Below the pieces are notes generated by a model. That model was not told the DNA's origin. It saw nothing but the letters and a program-made list of their open reading frames with translations, and searched no databases. A DNA stretch of 43,364 nucleotides from Vibrio sp. 10N.261.55.A7 (GTDB lineage: Bacteria; Pseudomonadota; Gammaproteobacteria; Enterobacterales; Vibrionaceae), in the NCBI RefSeq assembly GCF_002877365.1, contig NZ_MCWZ01000340.1, positions 1-43,364 of the forward strand. The letters are read 5' to 3'. This document shows, in pieces, positions 9,324-17,355 of this stretch (within the stretch, counting starts at the first letter, position 1; the number at the start of each line of letters is the position of its first letter). A program made the translations under genes and the position numbers.

Positions 9324-10331
9324 TTATAGAGTATTTAGTAAGTCCTTGACTGAATTTCGCATCACCAAAGACGGTGACAATTTGAAATTCACATCTCTTT
9401 TATTCTTATTGAGTTTTTGAATAGCGAGCTGTACTGCTTCAATGCTCATCTGTTCAATGGGGAAGTTAATCGTGGTGAGCCCCGGAGTGAGGTAACGAGC
9501 AAACAGGATATTGTCAAAACCGATCAGAGAGACATCATCTGGTACGGTTCTTCCTGCCTCTTTCAACACTTCATACGCCCCAAATGCCATGTGATCATTA
9601 GAAGCAAAAACGGCGGTGAATTCACACTGACGCTTCAACAACTTCTTCATTGCACTGACACCTGTTTCTTCAGTAAAGCCCGCCTCAGAAACCAATGCTT
9701 CGTCATATTTCAAACCCGCTTCTTCCAGTGCGATTCGATATCCTTGCAGACGCCCCCGCGCGTCTGACTTATCGAGTGGCCCTGTAATACAAGCGATTTG
9801 GCGGTGCCCCATTTTTAATAGATGTTGAGTCGCGAGTTTGCCCCCAAGCTCGTTATCAACATCTATACAGCTGGTTGAAATCTCCGGAATAAAGCGGTTG
9901 ATCAGTACAACTGGAACACCCTGTTCTTCCAAAGAGATTATGTAATCATCGGTCAGCTGCTGTGCGTGCAGCACTATCGCATCCACTCGACGACCCAATA
10001 AAAATTCAACCGACTCCTGCTGTCCTTCTTCTGTGTTTGACCCTGCGGTGACCACAACGTGATACCCAAGGCGACGGAAATTGTCTTCTAAGTTATGGAG
10101 AATCTCAGAGAAAAATGGCCCACCTAACTCAGGAACGATGATGCCAATGCTTCCAGTGCGACTTGACGCTAATGCTTGAGCAATCGAGTTAGGGCGATAC
10201 CCCAAATGTTTGATGGCCTTTTCAACCTTGAGTTTCTTGTCATGGCTGACTCTGCTCGTGCCATTAATAACCCGAGAAACGGTGGCTTGTGAAACGCCGG
10301 CATACTCAGATACATGCTTAATTGTTGCCAA
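9324..10331 (-). CDS. LacI-family transcriptional repressor of the beta-glucoside operon
   Basis: A 335-residue repressor with an N-terminal LacI helix-turn-helix (ATIKHVSEYAGVSQATVSRVINGTSRVS, residues 2-29), a hinge helix (YRPNSIAQALASSRTGSIGIIVP, about 46-68) and a periplasmic-binding-like effector domain to the C-terminus. The start is TTG, preceded by GAGG 5 nt upstream; no ATG fits the domain boundary. It is the first gene of the operon and is followed at 18 nt by the binding protein, so it probably regulates itself as well. A LacI-type operator lies 37 bp upstream. The inducer is presumably a beta-glucoside or a product of it. Confidence 0.92.
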   Translation of the reverse strand: MATIKHVSEYAGVSQATVSRVINGTSRVSHDKKLKVEKAIKHLGYRPNSIAQALASSRTGSIGIIVPELGGPFFSEILHNLEDNFRRLGYHVVVTAGSNTEEGQQESVEFLLGRRVDAIVLHAQQLTDDYIISLEEQGVPVVLINRFIPEISTSCIDVDNELGGKLATQHLLKMGHRQIACITGPLDKSDARGRLQGYRIALEEAGLKYDEALVSEAGFTEETGVSAMKKLLKRQCEFTAVFASNDHMAFGAYEVLKEAGRTVPDDVSLIGFDNILFARYLTPGLTTINFPIEQMSIEAVQLAIQKLNKNKRDVNFKLSPSLVMRNSVKDLLNTL

Positions 10332-10367
10332 AGGAACCTCGAAGATACTAATTCTAAATGCGTCACT

Positions 10368-10381
10368 TGAAACCGCTTACA
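10368..10381. promoter_or_regulatory. LacI-family operator of the beta-glucoside operon
   Basis: TGAAACCGCTTACA fits the LacI-family consensus TGNAANCGNTTNCA at every fixed position, with the central CG. It lies 37 bp upstream of the lacI-type start. It shares 12 of 14 bases with the box upstream of the LamB-type porin, read on the minus strand there (TGAAACCGATTTCA). Confidence 0.75.
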
Positions 10382-10413
10382 GATTGAGTATTGAGGATTT
10401 AAGGGGGGATTTA

Positions 10414-10429
10414 CGTGATTTTAGTCACA
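10414..10429. promoter_or_regulatory. CRP-like binding site
   Basis: CGTGA-TTTTAG-TCACA matches 9 of 10 conserved bases of TGTGA-N6-TCACA. It is upstream of the LacI operator relative to the minus-strand operon, the usual arrangement for catabolite activation with repression at the start site. It could also act on the divergent signalling operon. Confidence 0.6.
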
Positions 10430-10492
10430 GTAGACTCTGCGCCAAAATGTCAATTCAGTAAATATAGAGAGTCACTACAGTTTCATTTCACC

Positions 10493-10511
10493 CCATGAAA
10501 CTGTTTCATGG
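10493..10511. promoter_or_regulatory. 19-bp perfect palindrome, unknown regulator
   Basis: CCATGAAAC-T-GTTTCATGG is a perfect 9-1-9 inverted repeat. The neighbouring GTTTCATTTCA (10480-10490) recurs exactly at 25007-25017 upstream of the LamB-type porin, and ATGAAA-CT-TTTCAT at 25099-25112 resembles the palindrome. It looks like a dimeric regulator site distinct from the LacI box. Confidence 0.5.
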
Positions 10512-10813
10512 AACCCATAATTCATTCATTGACGGTGTGCTGTAGACCGCGAAATTATATTGATTAGAAATGAGTCAGTTAGGTGAGCGTAAAGAATGAA
10601 TTGGCCGATTTGATTGATACTTTCGTCTTTCTCGCCTTTTTGCTTTTTAGCTTTTTTCGTCAGCGATAATTTAATTTTTAGGCGCAACGGAACACTCAAT
10701 CCACTCCATCAGTACCAACTCGCAAAGTATCCATGGTCAATAAAGGGGAAATAAAGCTGATCACCCCAATATGCACTACAATTAATATCAAATACAACTG
10801 GTTGAATATAAAT

Positions 10814-12010
10814 ATGGGAAAATCGGTTCTACTAGTGGACGATGAAATCAACATTTTGAACTCTTTTCGTAGAACATTACGAAATCAAGTTGATATCGAT
10901 CTCGCTAATTCAGGGAAAGATGCGTTAGAGCTTATTCAAAAGAAACAATACTCTATCGTGATATCGGATATGCAAATGCCAGAGATGAATGGCCTTGAGC
11001 TCTTAGAGGCTGTGAAAGACATCTCACCCGATACAGTAAGAATGATGTTTACGGGGAACGCCGATCAAAAAACAGCCGTTGATGCGGTCAATGTTGGTGA
11101 TGTCTTTCGCTTTATCAATAAGCCTTGCTCACCCCCCGAGTTATTGGGGTTCATTGAGTCTGCTCAACGCCAACACGATCTTCTCGTCGCCGAAAGAGTA
11201 CTCCTAAACCAAACTCTTAGCGGCACCATCAGTGTGTTAAATGAAGTGCTCTCTCTCGTGAGCCCTGAAATCAGTGAGCACAACAGCCGTATTCAATTTC
11301 ACATGTACCAATTAAGTAAAGCGCTTAAGATACGCAAACACTGGAGCTTTCAACCTATGGTTCAGTTGTCGCAATTGGGTTTTATCTCTTTTCCTCCGCA
11401 AACACTGAAAAACATGAGCCTAGGCCGTGTCATCACAGAAGAAGACAAGCAGCTATTTGCTCAACATCCATGCCTTGCCTACGATCTTCTTAGAAAGATC
11501 CCCCGGATGGAAAAGATAGCAAAAGCCATTTTGTACCAAGAAAAAAGCTTTAACGGAGAAGGTGCCCCTTATGACGAAATCAAGGGGAAAACCCTTCCTC
11601 TGGGTTCAAGAATGCTCAAGATAGTCTGCGATTATGTTCGTTTAGAAAAAGAAGGCTTTAACGCAGACCAGGCGACAGAAGCATTAGAGACTCAAACAGA
11701 GCGCTATGACCCTGAAATACTGCAAGCATTTAAGCGAACTTTGGCGCTAACACCCCCAAAAATCTTCGTCGATGTCACGGGACTCACGACCAGCATGATC
11801 TTAAAGCAGGAAATCTGGACCAACAGAGAGCAGCTCATCGCGAGTAAAGATCAGCAAGTCACCGAGCCTTTACTAAAGATACTTCACCATTGTTTGCAAA
11901 ACCAAGCCGTATCGGGGCAGGTGGAAGTCAGCATGATAGAAGAAGACAAAACGGAATCAACTCAACTCAACACAGAAAAACCCGGAAACGACAAAGAGGC
12001 ACTGGTTTAA
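10814..12010 (+). CDS. Response regulator with degenerate HD-GYP-like output domain
   Basis: About 398 residues. An N-terminal receiver (1-120) keeps the acidic pocket (VDDE), the phosphoacceptor Asp52 (ISDMQMP), Thr (MFTGN) and Lys (INKPC). The C-terminal part (about 150-330) follows the HD-GYP layout but lacks the metal ligands: the expected LLHDIGK is QLSQLGFISFP, HHE is YQE, and GYP is GAP (NGEGAPYDEIKGKTLPLGSRML). It is therefore probably not a working c-di-GMP phosphodiesterase and may signal by protein contact. I place the start at the ATG 10814, two residues before the first beta strand; an upstream in-frame ATG at 10733 would add 27 residues, and neither has a good ribosome binding site. 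It is first in a three-gene operon with the MHYT kinase and an HDOD regulator. Confidence 0.8.
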   Translation: MGKSVLLVDDEINILNSFRRTLRNQVDIDLANSGKDALELIQKKQYSIVISDMQMPEMNGLELLEAVKDISPDTVRMMFTGNADQKTAVDAVNVGDVFRFINKPCSPPELLGFIESAQRQHDLLVAERVLLNQTLSGTISVLNEVLSLVSPEISEHNSRIQFHMYQLSKALKIRKHWSFQPMVQLSQLGFISFPPQTLKNMSLGRVITEEDKQLFAQHPCLAYDLLRKIPRMEKIAKAILYQEKSFNGEGAPYDEIKGKTLPLGSRMLKIVCDYVRLEKEGFNADQATEALETQTERYDPEILQAFKRTLALTPPKIFVDVTGLTTSMILKQEIWTNREQLIASKDQQVTEPLLKILHHCLQNQAVSGQVEVSMIEEDKTESTQLNTEKPGNDKEALV

Positions 12011-12082
12011 GAAGTTGATTGGAAAATTCTGCATCCAAACAAGAGATGCATTAAACAGTACAACGTAATGAGGCTTACCTTC

Positions 12083-14149
12083 ATGTTTGAATTCTGGCGA
12101 TTTCATCAAATCGATGAACAGCAATACACGTTACTTCAGGGCAGTTATAACCTTTATCTCATTGCCTTATCGATAATCATTGCCAGTATGGCGGCCTATT
12201 CATGTCTCATTATTGTCGATCGGATCTGGCACTCAAATGCCCCAAAAACCATCAAGCTGTGGAAGCTTTTTGGCAGTATCGTGTTTGGCTTAGGCTGTTG
12301 GGCGATGCACTTTGCTGGCATGCTCGCGTTTAATACACACCACGACATGAGCTATGACATCAGCATCACTATGGCCTCTTTATTCCCCCCTATGATTGGG
12401 GCATTTTTCTCCTTTAAAATTTTGTATCGTCAACGTTTCTCATTCTTAGACATTCAACTCGGTGGGCTTTATCTCGCACTAGGTATTGGCAGCATGCACT
12501 TCCTTGGTATGGAAGCGATGAAGATGGAAGCCATCATGGTGTATGACTTCACGTGGTTTATCACCTCAATCATCATTGCTCATATCTTCGCTTGCATCGC
12601 TATCTATTTGATCAAACTTCAGAGCCACCTCGATAACATCAGTACCAATAAGCGCACTCTCATTGCTAGCATTATGGGTATATCCGTTGCGAGTATGCAC
12701 TATACCGCAATGAAAGCCGTCAGCTTTTACAGCCTAGAACCCATGGTGGACCACGGTGTCAATACTTCCAATACTCACGGCATAGCACTTGTCGTCGCGG
12801 CTTTCGTCGTGCTTATCGTTTCAGCCACCATCCTATGTTCCATTGTCGATGCTCGCCTTCAATCTGCTGACTCATCCATTCTTGCAAGCCTAACCAGAGA
12901 GCAGGACATTATTAACAACCTCGCGGATGGGCTCATCATTTTTGATGAGCATGGTGTGGTTGAAAGTCTAAATTACAAAGGCTGGGAGATGTTTGAGTCT
13001 CAGCAGTCAGACAACGAAACCCTAAACATAAAACAGTTAATGCCATCGTTTGATCTCACCGCCGTCACCACCAATATGTTCAACTTTGCCTCCCAGCGCA
13101 ACACCATGACGATAGAGGCGATAAAGAAAAACGGGCAACCATTTCCAGTCGAAGTCAGCGTTTCAACCATGTCGACACTGAGAGATGACAAGCATTTATA
13201 CAACTGTGTTGTGCGCGATATTTCCAAACGAATTGAACTGGAAAACCAACTTAGACAGGCGCAAAAACTGGAATCCATGGGGCAACTCGCAGCGGGTATT
13301 GCTCATGAAATCAACACACCCACGCAGTATGTGTCAGACAACACCACTTTCCTAAAGGATGCCTTTCAAGGCTGTTTAAACTCACTGACTGAAATTCAAA
13401 CTCTCGCTAAGCAAAAGCAAGTTGAGTCTTCTCAAAACAACAGCGAATTGAACGAGCTCGCGACATCAATTGACGCCATCGTTGAGCGAAATGATATGGG
13501 CTTTATTGCCGAAGAGATCCCCATGGCACTTGACCAATCTCTAGAGGGCTTGAGTCGAATCAGTAAAATCGTGCGAGCGATGAAATCTTTCTCTCACTCA
13601 AATAACGATGAGATGCAGCAAGTCGACATTGCAGAAGCGATTGAATCAACGGTGACCATTGCACGCGGAGAGTGGCGCTATGTGGCGAACGTCAACACTC
13701 AATTTGATCCCAATCTTAGCGCGATACCCTGCTATCGAGATCAGCTGAATCAGGTCATTTTGAACTTCATCATCAATGCCGCCCACGCCATTGAAGATAA
13801 GGTTTACGAGAATGCACACACCCTCGGCCTCATCACCATTACAACGGTATTGGAAGAGCAATGGGCCGTCATAAAAATAAAAGACAATGGCGCAGGCATT
13901 CCAGAAGAAATCGTCGAGCGTGTCTTTGATCCCTTCTTTACGACAAAAAAAGTCGGTAAGGGAACAGGGCAAGGTTTATCCATTGCTTATTCCGTCATTG
14001 TCGAGCTTCACAAGGGGAAAATATCCGTTGAAAGTCAACTGGGTGAAGGCACAGAGTTCACCGTCAAAATCCCTCTAACAAACGCGTTGAAGGAATCCTC
14101 AAACGATACAGCACTCGCAGGAACGCAAAATGAACATACTGCTGGTTGA
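12083..14149 (+). CDS. MHYT-PAS sensor histidine kinase
   Basis: A 688-residue membrane kinase. About seven membrane helices span residues 20-260 and carry three MHYT-type motifs (WAMHFAG, GSMHFLG, ASMHYTA), a module proposed to bind copper and sense O2, CO or NO. A PAS domain follows (about 280-395: [18 protein letters not shown]... CVVRDISKR), then a HisKA dimerisation helix with His408 ([12 protein letters not shown]) and a HATPase with N-box ([12 protein letters not shown]), G1 (DNGAGIP) and G2 ([10 protein letters not shown]). An in-frame ATG at 12068 exists, but GAGG at 12070-12073 fits the ATG at 12083. The 3' end overlaps the HDOD regulator by 20 nt, so the two are tightly coupled. 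Confidence 0.9.
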   Translation: MFEFWRFHQIDEQQYTLLQGSYNLYLIALSIIIASMAAYSCLIIVDRIWHSNAPKTIKLWKLFGSIVFGLGCWAMHFAGMLAFNTHHDMSYDISITMASLFPPMIGAFFSFKILYRQRFSFLDIQLGGLYLALGIGSMHFLGMEAMKMEAIMVYDFTWFITSIIIAHIFACIAIYLIKLQSHLDNISTNKRTLIASIMGISVASMHYTAMKAVSFYSLEPMVDHGVNTSNTHGIALVVAAFVVLIVSATILCSIVDARLQSADSSILASLTREQDIINNLADGLIIFDEHGVVESLNYKGWEMFESQQSDNETLNIKQLMPSFDLTAVTTNMFNFASQRNTMTIEAIKKNGQPFPVEVSVSTMSTLRDDKHLYNCVVRDISKRIELENQLRQAQKLESMGQLAAGIAHEINTPTQYVSDNTTFLKDAFQGCLNSLTEIQTLAKQKQVESSQNNSELNELATSIDAIVERNDMGFIAEEIPMALDQSLEGLSRISKIVRAMKSFSHSNNDEMQQVDIAEAIESTVTIARGEWRYVANVNTQFDPNLSAIPCYRDQLNQVILNFIINAAHAIEDKVYENAHTLGLITITTVLEEQWAVIKIKDNGAGIPEEIVERVFDPFFTTKKVGKGTGQGLSIAYSVIVELHKGKISVESQLGEGTEFTVKIPLTNALKESSNDTALAGTQNEHTAG

Positions 14150-15266
14150 TGACGAACCGCTCATACTCAATGCACTAAAGCGTGCTTTATATGGTACTGG
14201 GTGGAAGATATTCATAGACACAAGTGGCCAGGCCGCTTTGGACAGGCTAGAAACAGAAGATATCGATCTGATTGTCTCTGACATGCTCATGCCGGGGATG
14301 AATGGGGCGGAGTTACTGGAAAAAGTGAGTAAGGCCTACCCTTCAATCATTCGCGCTTCTCTTTCCGGGTATTCCGACCCTGATATCACGATCAAGGGTG
14401 GTTTTTTCGCTCATCAAGCCTTTATGAAGCCTTGTGACCCATCGGTAATAAAACAAGAGATTAAGCGGATAGAGAACATTCTGGCGCTCTTTCCTGATCG
14501 CGTCATTCAAAGTGCCATTGGCAGCATCACCTCTCTCCCCATTGCTCCTAAACTATTTTTCCAGGTGAAACGAGCGCTGGCAGACGATACTTCCTCCATG
14601 CATGACATTGCCAAGTTCATTAGCCATGATCCAGCCATGTGTGCCAAGATCATCCATACCTCCAACAACACCATTTTCCGAGGAAACAAAGAGATCACCA
14701 GCATTACAGAAGCCATTACTCGCCTTGGCGGGCAAGTAATCAATAGCATCATTAGTATGCTTGAAATCTATTCCGTCTCTTTGAACAAACCAAGCCAGCC
14801 ATTAGAAGCGCTTCAATCACAGAGCCTACGCGTCGCCGTTCTTGCGTCTAGTCTGGTATCGAAGAACCAGAGAGATCAAACATTCTTAATCGGCATTCTC
14901 CATCGTATTGGGGAATACGTACGAATGATGATAGTCAGTGATCTCATGAGCGCTTATCTAGACGTGAATAACAAAGGCCAAGAGCTATCTCATCTAGAGC
15001 AGTATTTGTTTAATACCAAATCCGAACAACTCGGTGGGTATCTACTCCACTTCTGGGGGTTTCCTACCCATATCATTGAAAGCATTCTGACCTTCAATGA
15101 GCCGCTTATGTTGATGGAGCAGAGTTTTGGCCCGACAAGCGCCGTTTACATTGCCAGTCAGATAATAAACGATAAACCGATTGACCCAGTATTCACTCAA
15201 CACTTTGACCTTGAAGAAAAAATCGAAGAGTGGCGCCAGCCATTTGAACAAACGGTGAAAAACTAA
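14130..15266 (+). CDS. Response regulator with HDOD output domain
   Basis: A 378-residue two-domain protein. The receiver (1-120) has VDDE, phosphoacceptor Asp51 (VSDMLMPGMNG), Ser/Gly (SLSGYSD) and Lys (FMKPC). From about residue 135 to 340 lies an HDOD domain (IGSITSLPIAPKLFFQVKRAL, ISHDPAMCAKIIHTSN, ITRLGGQVINSII), related to HD phosphohydrolases but lacking their metal ligands. HDOD proteins generally act as signalling scaffolds. The start overlaps the kinase gene, with GCAGGAACG upstream as ribosome binding site. It is likely to be phosphorylated by the MHYT kinase. Confidence 0.9.
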   Translation: MNILLVDDEPLILNALKRALYGTGWKIFIDTSGQAALDRLETEDIDLIVSDMLMPGMNGAELLEKVSKAYPSIIRASLSGYSDPDITIKGGFFAHQAFMKPCDPSVIKQEIKRIENILALFPDRVIQSAIGSITSLPIAPKLFFQVKRALADDTSSMHDIAKFISHDPAMCAKIIHTSNNTIFRGNKEITSITEAITRLGGQVINSIISMLEIYSVSLNKPSQPLEALQSQSLRVAVLASSLVSKNQRDQTFLIGILHRIGEYVRMMIVSDLMSAYLDVNNKGQELSHLEQYLFNTKSEQLGGYLLHFWGFPTHIIESILTFNEPLMLMEQSFGPTSAVYIASQIINDKPIDPVFTQHFDLEEKIEEWRQPFEQTVKN

Positions 15267-15604
15267 CTTGATCCTGTGTGGTGTGAGCATGAACAAGAGC
15301 TGCAGCCACCAACACATAACGAGGTAGGAATAAGCAGGAAGGGCGGGCGTCACCGACGGAATCCAATTTGATTCATGCCCTTCTCTTCTCTTTTCTTTTC
15401 TTCGCTTCAGTACCCATTCATTACCACAACGCCTGTCAATGTCCGACGGTAGAAAACCCAATCGCTTGGCTTCTAAGGTTACGTCTTCATACCGCACCTA
15501 TTCCTAGCAACTGTCGCTAGCAACCATCGCAGTAAGTATCGCTAGCAACTGAGCAACTGAAATCGGCGTGACTCCAACAGATTCGGTGCACCATCAGTGT
15601 CAGT
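15267..15604. other. Gap with branched hairpin and short CTAGCAAC repeats
   Basis: No gene seen. Bases 15338-15383 can fold as a branched stem: outer GAAGGGC/GCCCTTC, inner CGTC-ACC-GACG and GAATC-N6-GATTC. A long pyrimidine tract follows (15381-15406), so this may terminate the signalling operon. Bases 15504-15551 hold three copies of a CTAGCAAC core, two within TCGCTAGCAAC; no function is recognised. Confidence 0.45.
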
Positions 15605-15620
15605 TGCACTAACTTGGTGG
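15605..15620. promoter_or_regulatory. NtrC-like activator site
   Basis: TGCACTAACTTGGTGG fits the NtrC dyad pattern GCACYA-N3-TGGTGC except the last base. It lies about 80 bp upstream of the sigma-54-like promoter, a typical distance for an enhancer-type site. A second half-site, GGTGCACCA at 15585-15593, is just upstream. Confidence 0.6.
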
Positions 15621-15685
15621 GATTTATTGGATGATTCATTCCATTAAATTACCATAAATGATTGATAAATAACAAATTAATAAAC

Positions 15686-15701
15686 TGGCACACTAATTGT
15701 A
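15686..15701 (+). promoter_or_regulatory. Sigma-54-type promoter of the nitrate-type transporter operon
   Basis: TGGCAC-N5-TTGTA: the GG at -24 and the G at -12 have the required spacing; only the C of the -12 GC is replaced by T. Transcription would start near 15712, just before the first leader hairpin. With the NtrC-like site it suggests activation under nitrogen limitation. Confidence 0.6.
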
Positions 15702-15723
15702 TTCATAGAGATTATGACATTCA

Positions 15724-15789
15724 GTCTCTAATGGCGGAGACGAATAAAAACATTTAAACAGATCAGTCAGAACTGCAACGGCGTAGTTC
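15724..15789 (+). promoter_or_regulatory. ANTAR-target leader RNA: paired hexaloop hairpins P1 and P2
   Basis: P1 is GUCUCU-[AAUGGC]-GGAGAC (15724-15741, with a closing U-G pair). P2 is GAACUGC-[AACGGC]-GUAGUUC (15770-15789). Both six-base loops have A at position 1 and G at position 4, the signature of RNAs bound by ANTAR antiterminators such as NasR, NasT and EutV. The linker is 28 nt. A terminator follows at 15810, and an ANTAR protein (NasT-like) is encoded downstream at 19418. Binding of NasT should prevent termination; the exact mechanism is inferred. Confidence 0.85.
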
Positions 15790-15809
15790 AATATTGGTTA
15801 AGGCAGAGT

Positions 15810-15863
15810 GGCCCACATACATTTGGCGTATACACGTTGGATATTGTTGTGGGCCTTTTTTTT
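15810..15863 (+). terminator. Leader terminator (attenuator) before the binding-protein gene
   Basis: GGCCCACA (15810-15817) pairs with TGTGGGCC (15848-15855), followed by eight T residues. It ends 12 nt before the ATG, so read-through is needed for expression; this is the expected control point for the ANTAR protein. Confidence 0.85.
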
Positions 15864-15875
15864 GGAGAAAGGACT

Positions 15876-17252
15876 ATGTTGAATACTCAAATGAAAAGGA
15901 TGATCAAGGCGGTCGCAGTAAGTGCCTGTCTGCTGTCTTCGTACAATGCTGTTGCAGAAAAGCTCGGATGGCCGGAAAAAGAAGAGCTCACCTTCGGCTT
16001 CATTAAGCTCACCGATATGGCCCCCATTGCCATTGCCTATGAAAATGGGTATTTCGAAGACGAAGGGCTCTACGTCACTATCGAAGCACAAGCCAACTGG
16101 AAAGTGCTGCTTGATGGCGTCATTGATGGACGCCTAGATGGGGCCCATATGCTGGCAGGCCAACCCATTGCAGCAACGATTGGCTACGGCACCAAAGCGA
16201 ACATCATCACACCGTTCTCTATGGATCTGAACGGCAATGCCATTACAGTTTCAAACGAAGTGTGGGAGAAAATGAAGGTCAACATTCCTAAAATGGATGA
16301 TGGTCGCCCCGTCCACCCGATTAAAGCCGATTCGTTAAAACCAGTCGTTGAAGAATTTCAAGACGCAGGCAAACCATTCAACATGGGCATGGTATTTCCA
16401 GTCTCTACCCACAACTACGAACTTCGTTACTGGTTAGCCGCTGGCGGCATCAAACCGGGCTACTACGCGCCACATAAAGGTGATACATCCGGCCAAATTG
16501 ATGCAGACGCTCTTTTATCAGTCACACCTCCGCCTCAAATGCCTTCAACACTCGAGGCGGGCACTATTCATGGCTACTGCGTTGGCGAACCGTGGAACCA
16601 ACAAGCCGTATTTAAAGGTATTGGTGTACCCGTTGTCACCGATTATGAAATTTGGAAAAACAACCCAGAGAAAGTCTTTGGTATTACGGAAGAGTTTGCT
16701 GAGAAATACCCGAATACCACGATCCGCTTAACACGAGCGTTAATCCGCGCGGCTAAATGGTTGGACGAAAATGACAACGCTAACCGCCCTGAAGCGGTGA
16801 AGATCTTGTCTCAGTCTAGCTATGTGGGTGCAGATTATGACGTCATTGCCAACAGTATGACAGGCACGTTTGAATACGAAAAAGGCGATCGACGTTCTGT
16901 CCCTGACTTCAACGTATTCTTCCGTTACAACGCAACCTACCCATACTACTCCGATGCCATTTGGTACCTCACACAGATGCGTCGTTGGGGACAGATCAGC
17001 GAAGACATGAGCGACGAATGGTATGCAGACACAGCGAAGAAAGTTTATCGTCCTGACATCTATGAAAAAGCGGCGAAGTCTCTCATTGAAGAGAAGTTAA
17101 TTGGCGCTTCTGAGTTCCCTAACTTCGACAATGAAGACGGCTACCGCGCACCACAAACCCACTTTATTGATGGCATTGTTTACGATGGCAGCAAGCCAAA
17201 CGACTACATCAACAAATTTGAAATTGGTTTGAAATCTGGCGACGTACTTTAA
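15876..17252 (+). CDS. Nitrate/nitrite-type ABC transporter substrate-binding protein (NrtA/NasF-like)
   Basis: A 458-residue periplasmic binding protein of the CmpA/NrtA family, which binds nitrate, nitrite, bicarbonate or cyanate. A signal peptide precedes [11 protein letters not shown], with cleavage at about residue 28 (NAVA-EK). The family blocks include [38 protein letters not shown] and [20 protein letters not shown]. Start 15876 follows GGAGAAAGG. It is the first gene after the attenuated leader and is paralogous to the cytosolic sensor NasS at 20008. Nitrate or nitrite is the best-supported ligand because of the NasS/NasT partners. Confidence 0.88.
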   Translation: MLNTQMKRMIKAVAVSACLLSSYNAVAEKLGWPEKEELTFGFIKLTDMAPIAIAYENGYFEDEGLYVTIEAQANWKVLLDGVIDGRLDGAHMLAGQPIAATIGYGTKANIITPFSMDLNGNAITVSNEVWEKMKVNIPKMDDGRPVHPIKADSLKPVVEEFQDAGKPFNMGMVFPVSTHNYELRYWLAAGGIKPGYYAPHKGDTSGQIDADALLSVTPPPQMPSTLEAGTIHGYCVGEPWNQQAVFKGIGVPVVTDYEIWKNNPEKVFGITEEFAEKYPNTTIRLTRALIRAAKWLDENDNANRPEAVKILSQSSYVGADYDVIANSMTGTFEYEKGDRRSVPDFNVFFRYNATYPYYSDAIWYLTQMRRWGQISEDMSDEWYADTAKKVYRPDIYEKAAKSLIEEKLIGASEFPNFDNEDGYRAPQTHFIDGIVYDGSKPNDYINKFEIGLKSGDVL

Positions 17253-17355
17253 ATTCTCAAGGAATCTGTGGCCGGCCTAGTGGCTAACATTGATCTCAAG
17301 CGCTCTGCGTTTGTATCAATCACCAAGCATCTAGTGTCGGCAACGGGAGAAAACA

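Larger units (their letters stand above)
10332..10813. promoter_or_regulatory. Divergent regulatory region between lacI-type gene and signalling operon
   Basis: About 480 nt without a gene. The lacI side holds a LacI-type operator, a CRP-like site and a long perfect palindrome (listed separately). The side nearer 10814 is T-rich (about 10615-10680) with several TTTTT runs and no clear ribosome binding site for the downstream regulator gene. No small ORF is convincing. Confidence 0.6.

Noticed and set aside
15042..15497. 151-residue minus-strand frame overlapping the HDOD regulator 3' end
   Set aside because: It is half antisense to a solid gene and half in the branched-hairpin gap, with low-complexity basic sequence and no ribosome binding site.
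15504..15551. Possible CRISPR or integron repeat
   Set aside because: Units are too short, irregularly spaced and few; no cas or integrase gene is present.
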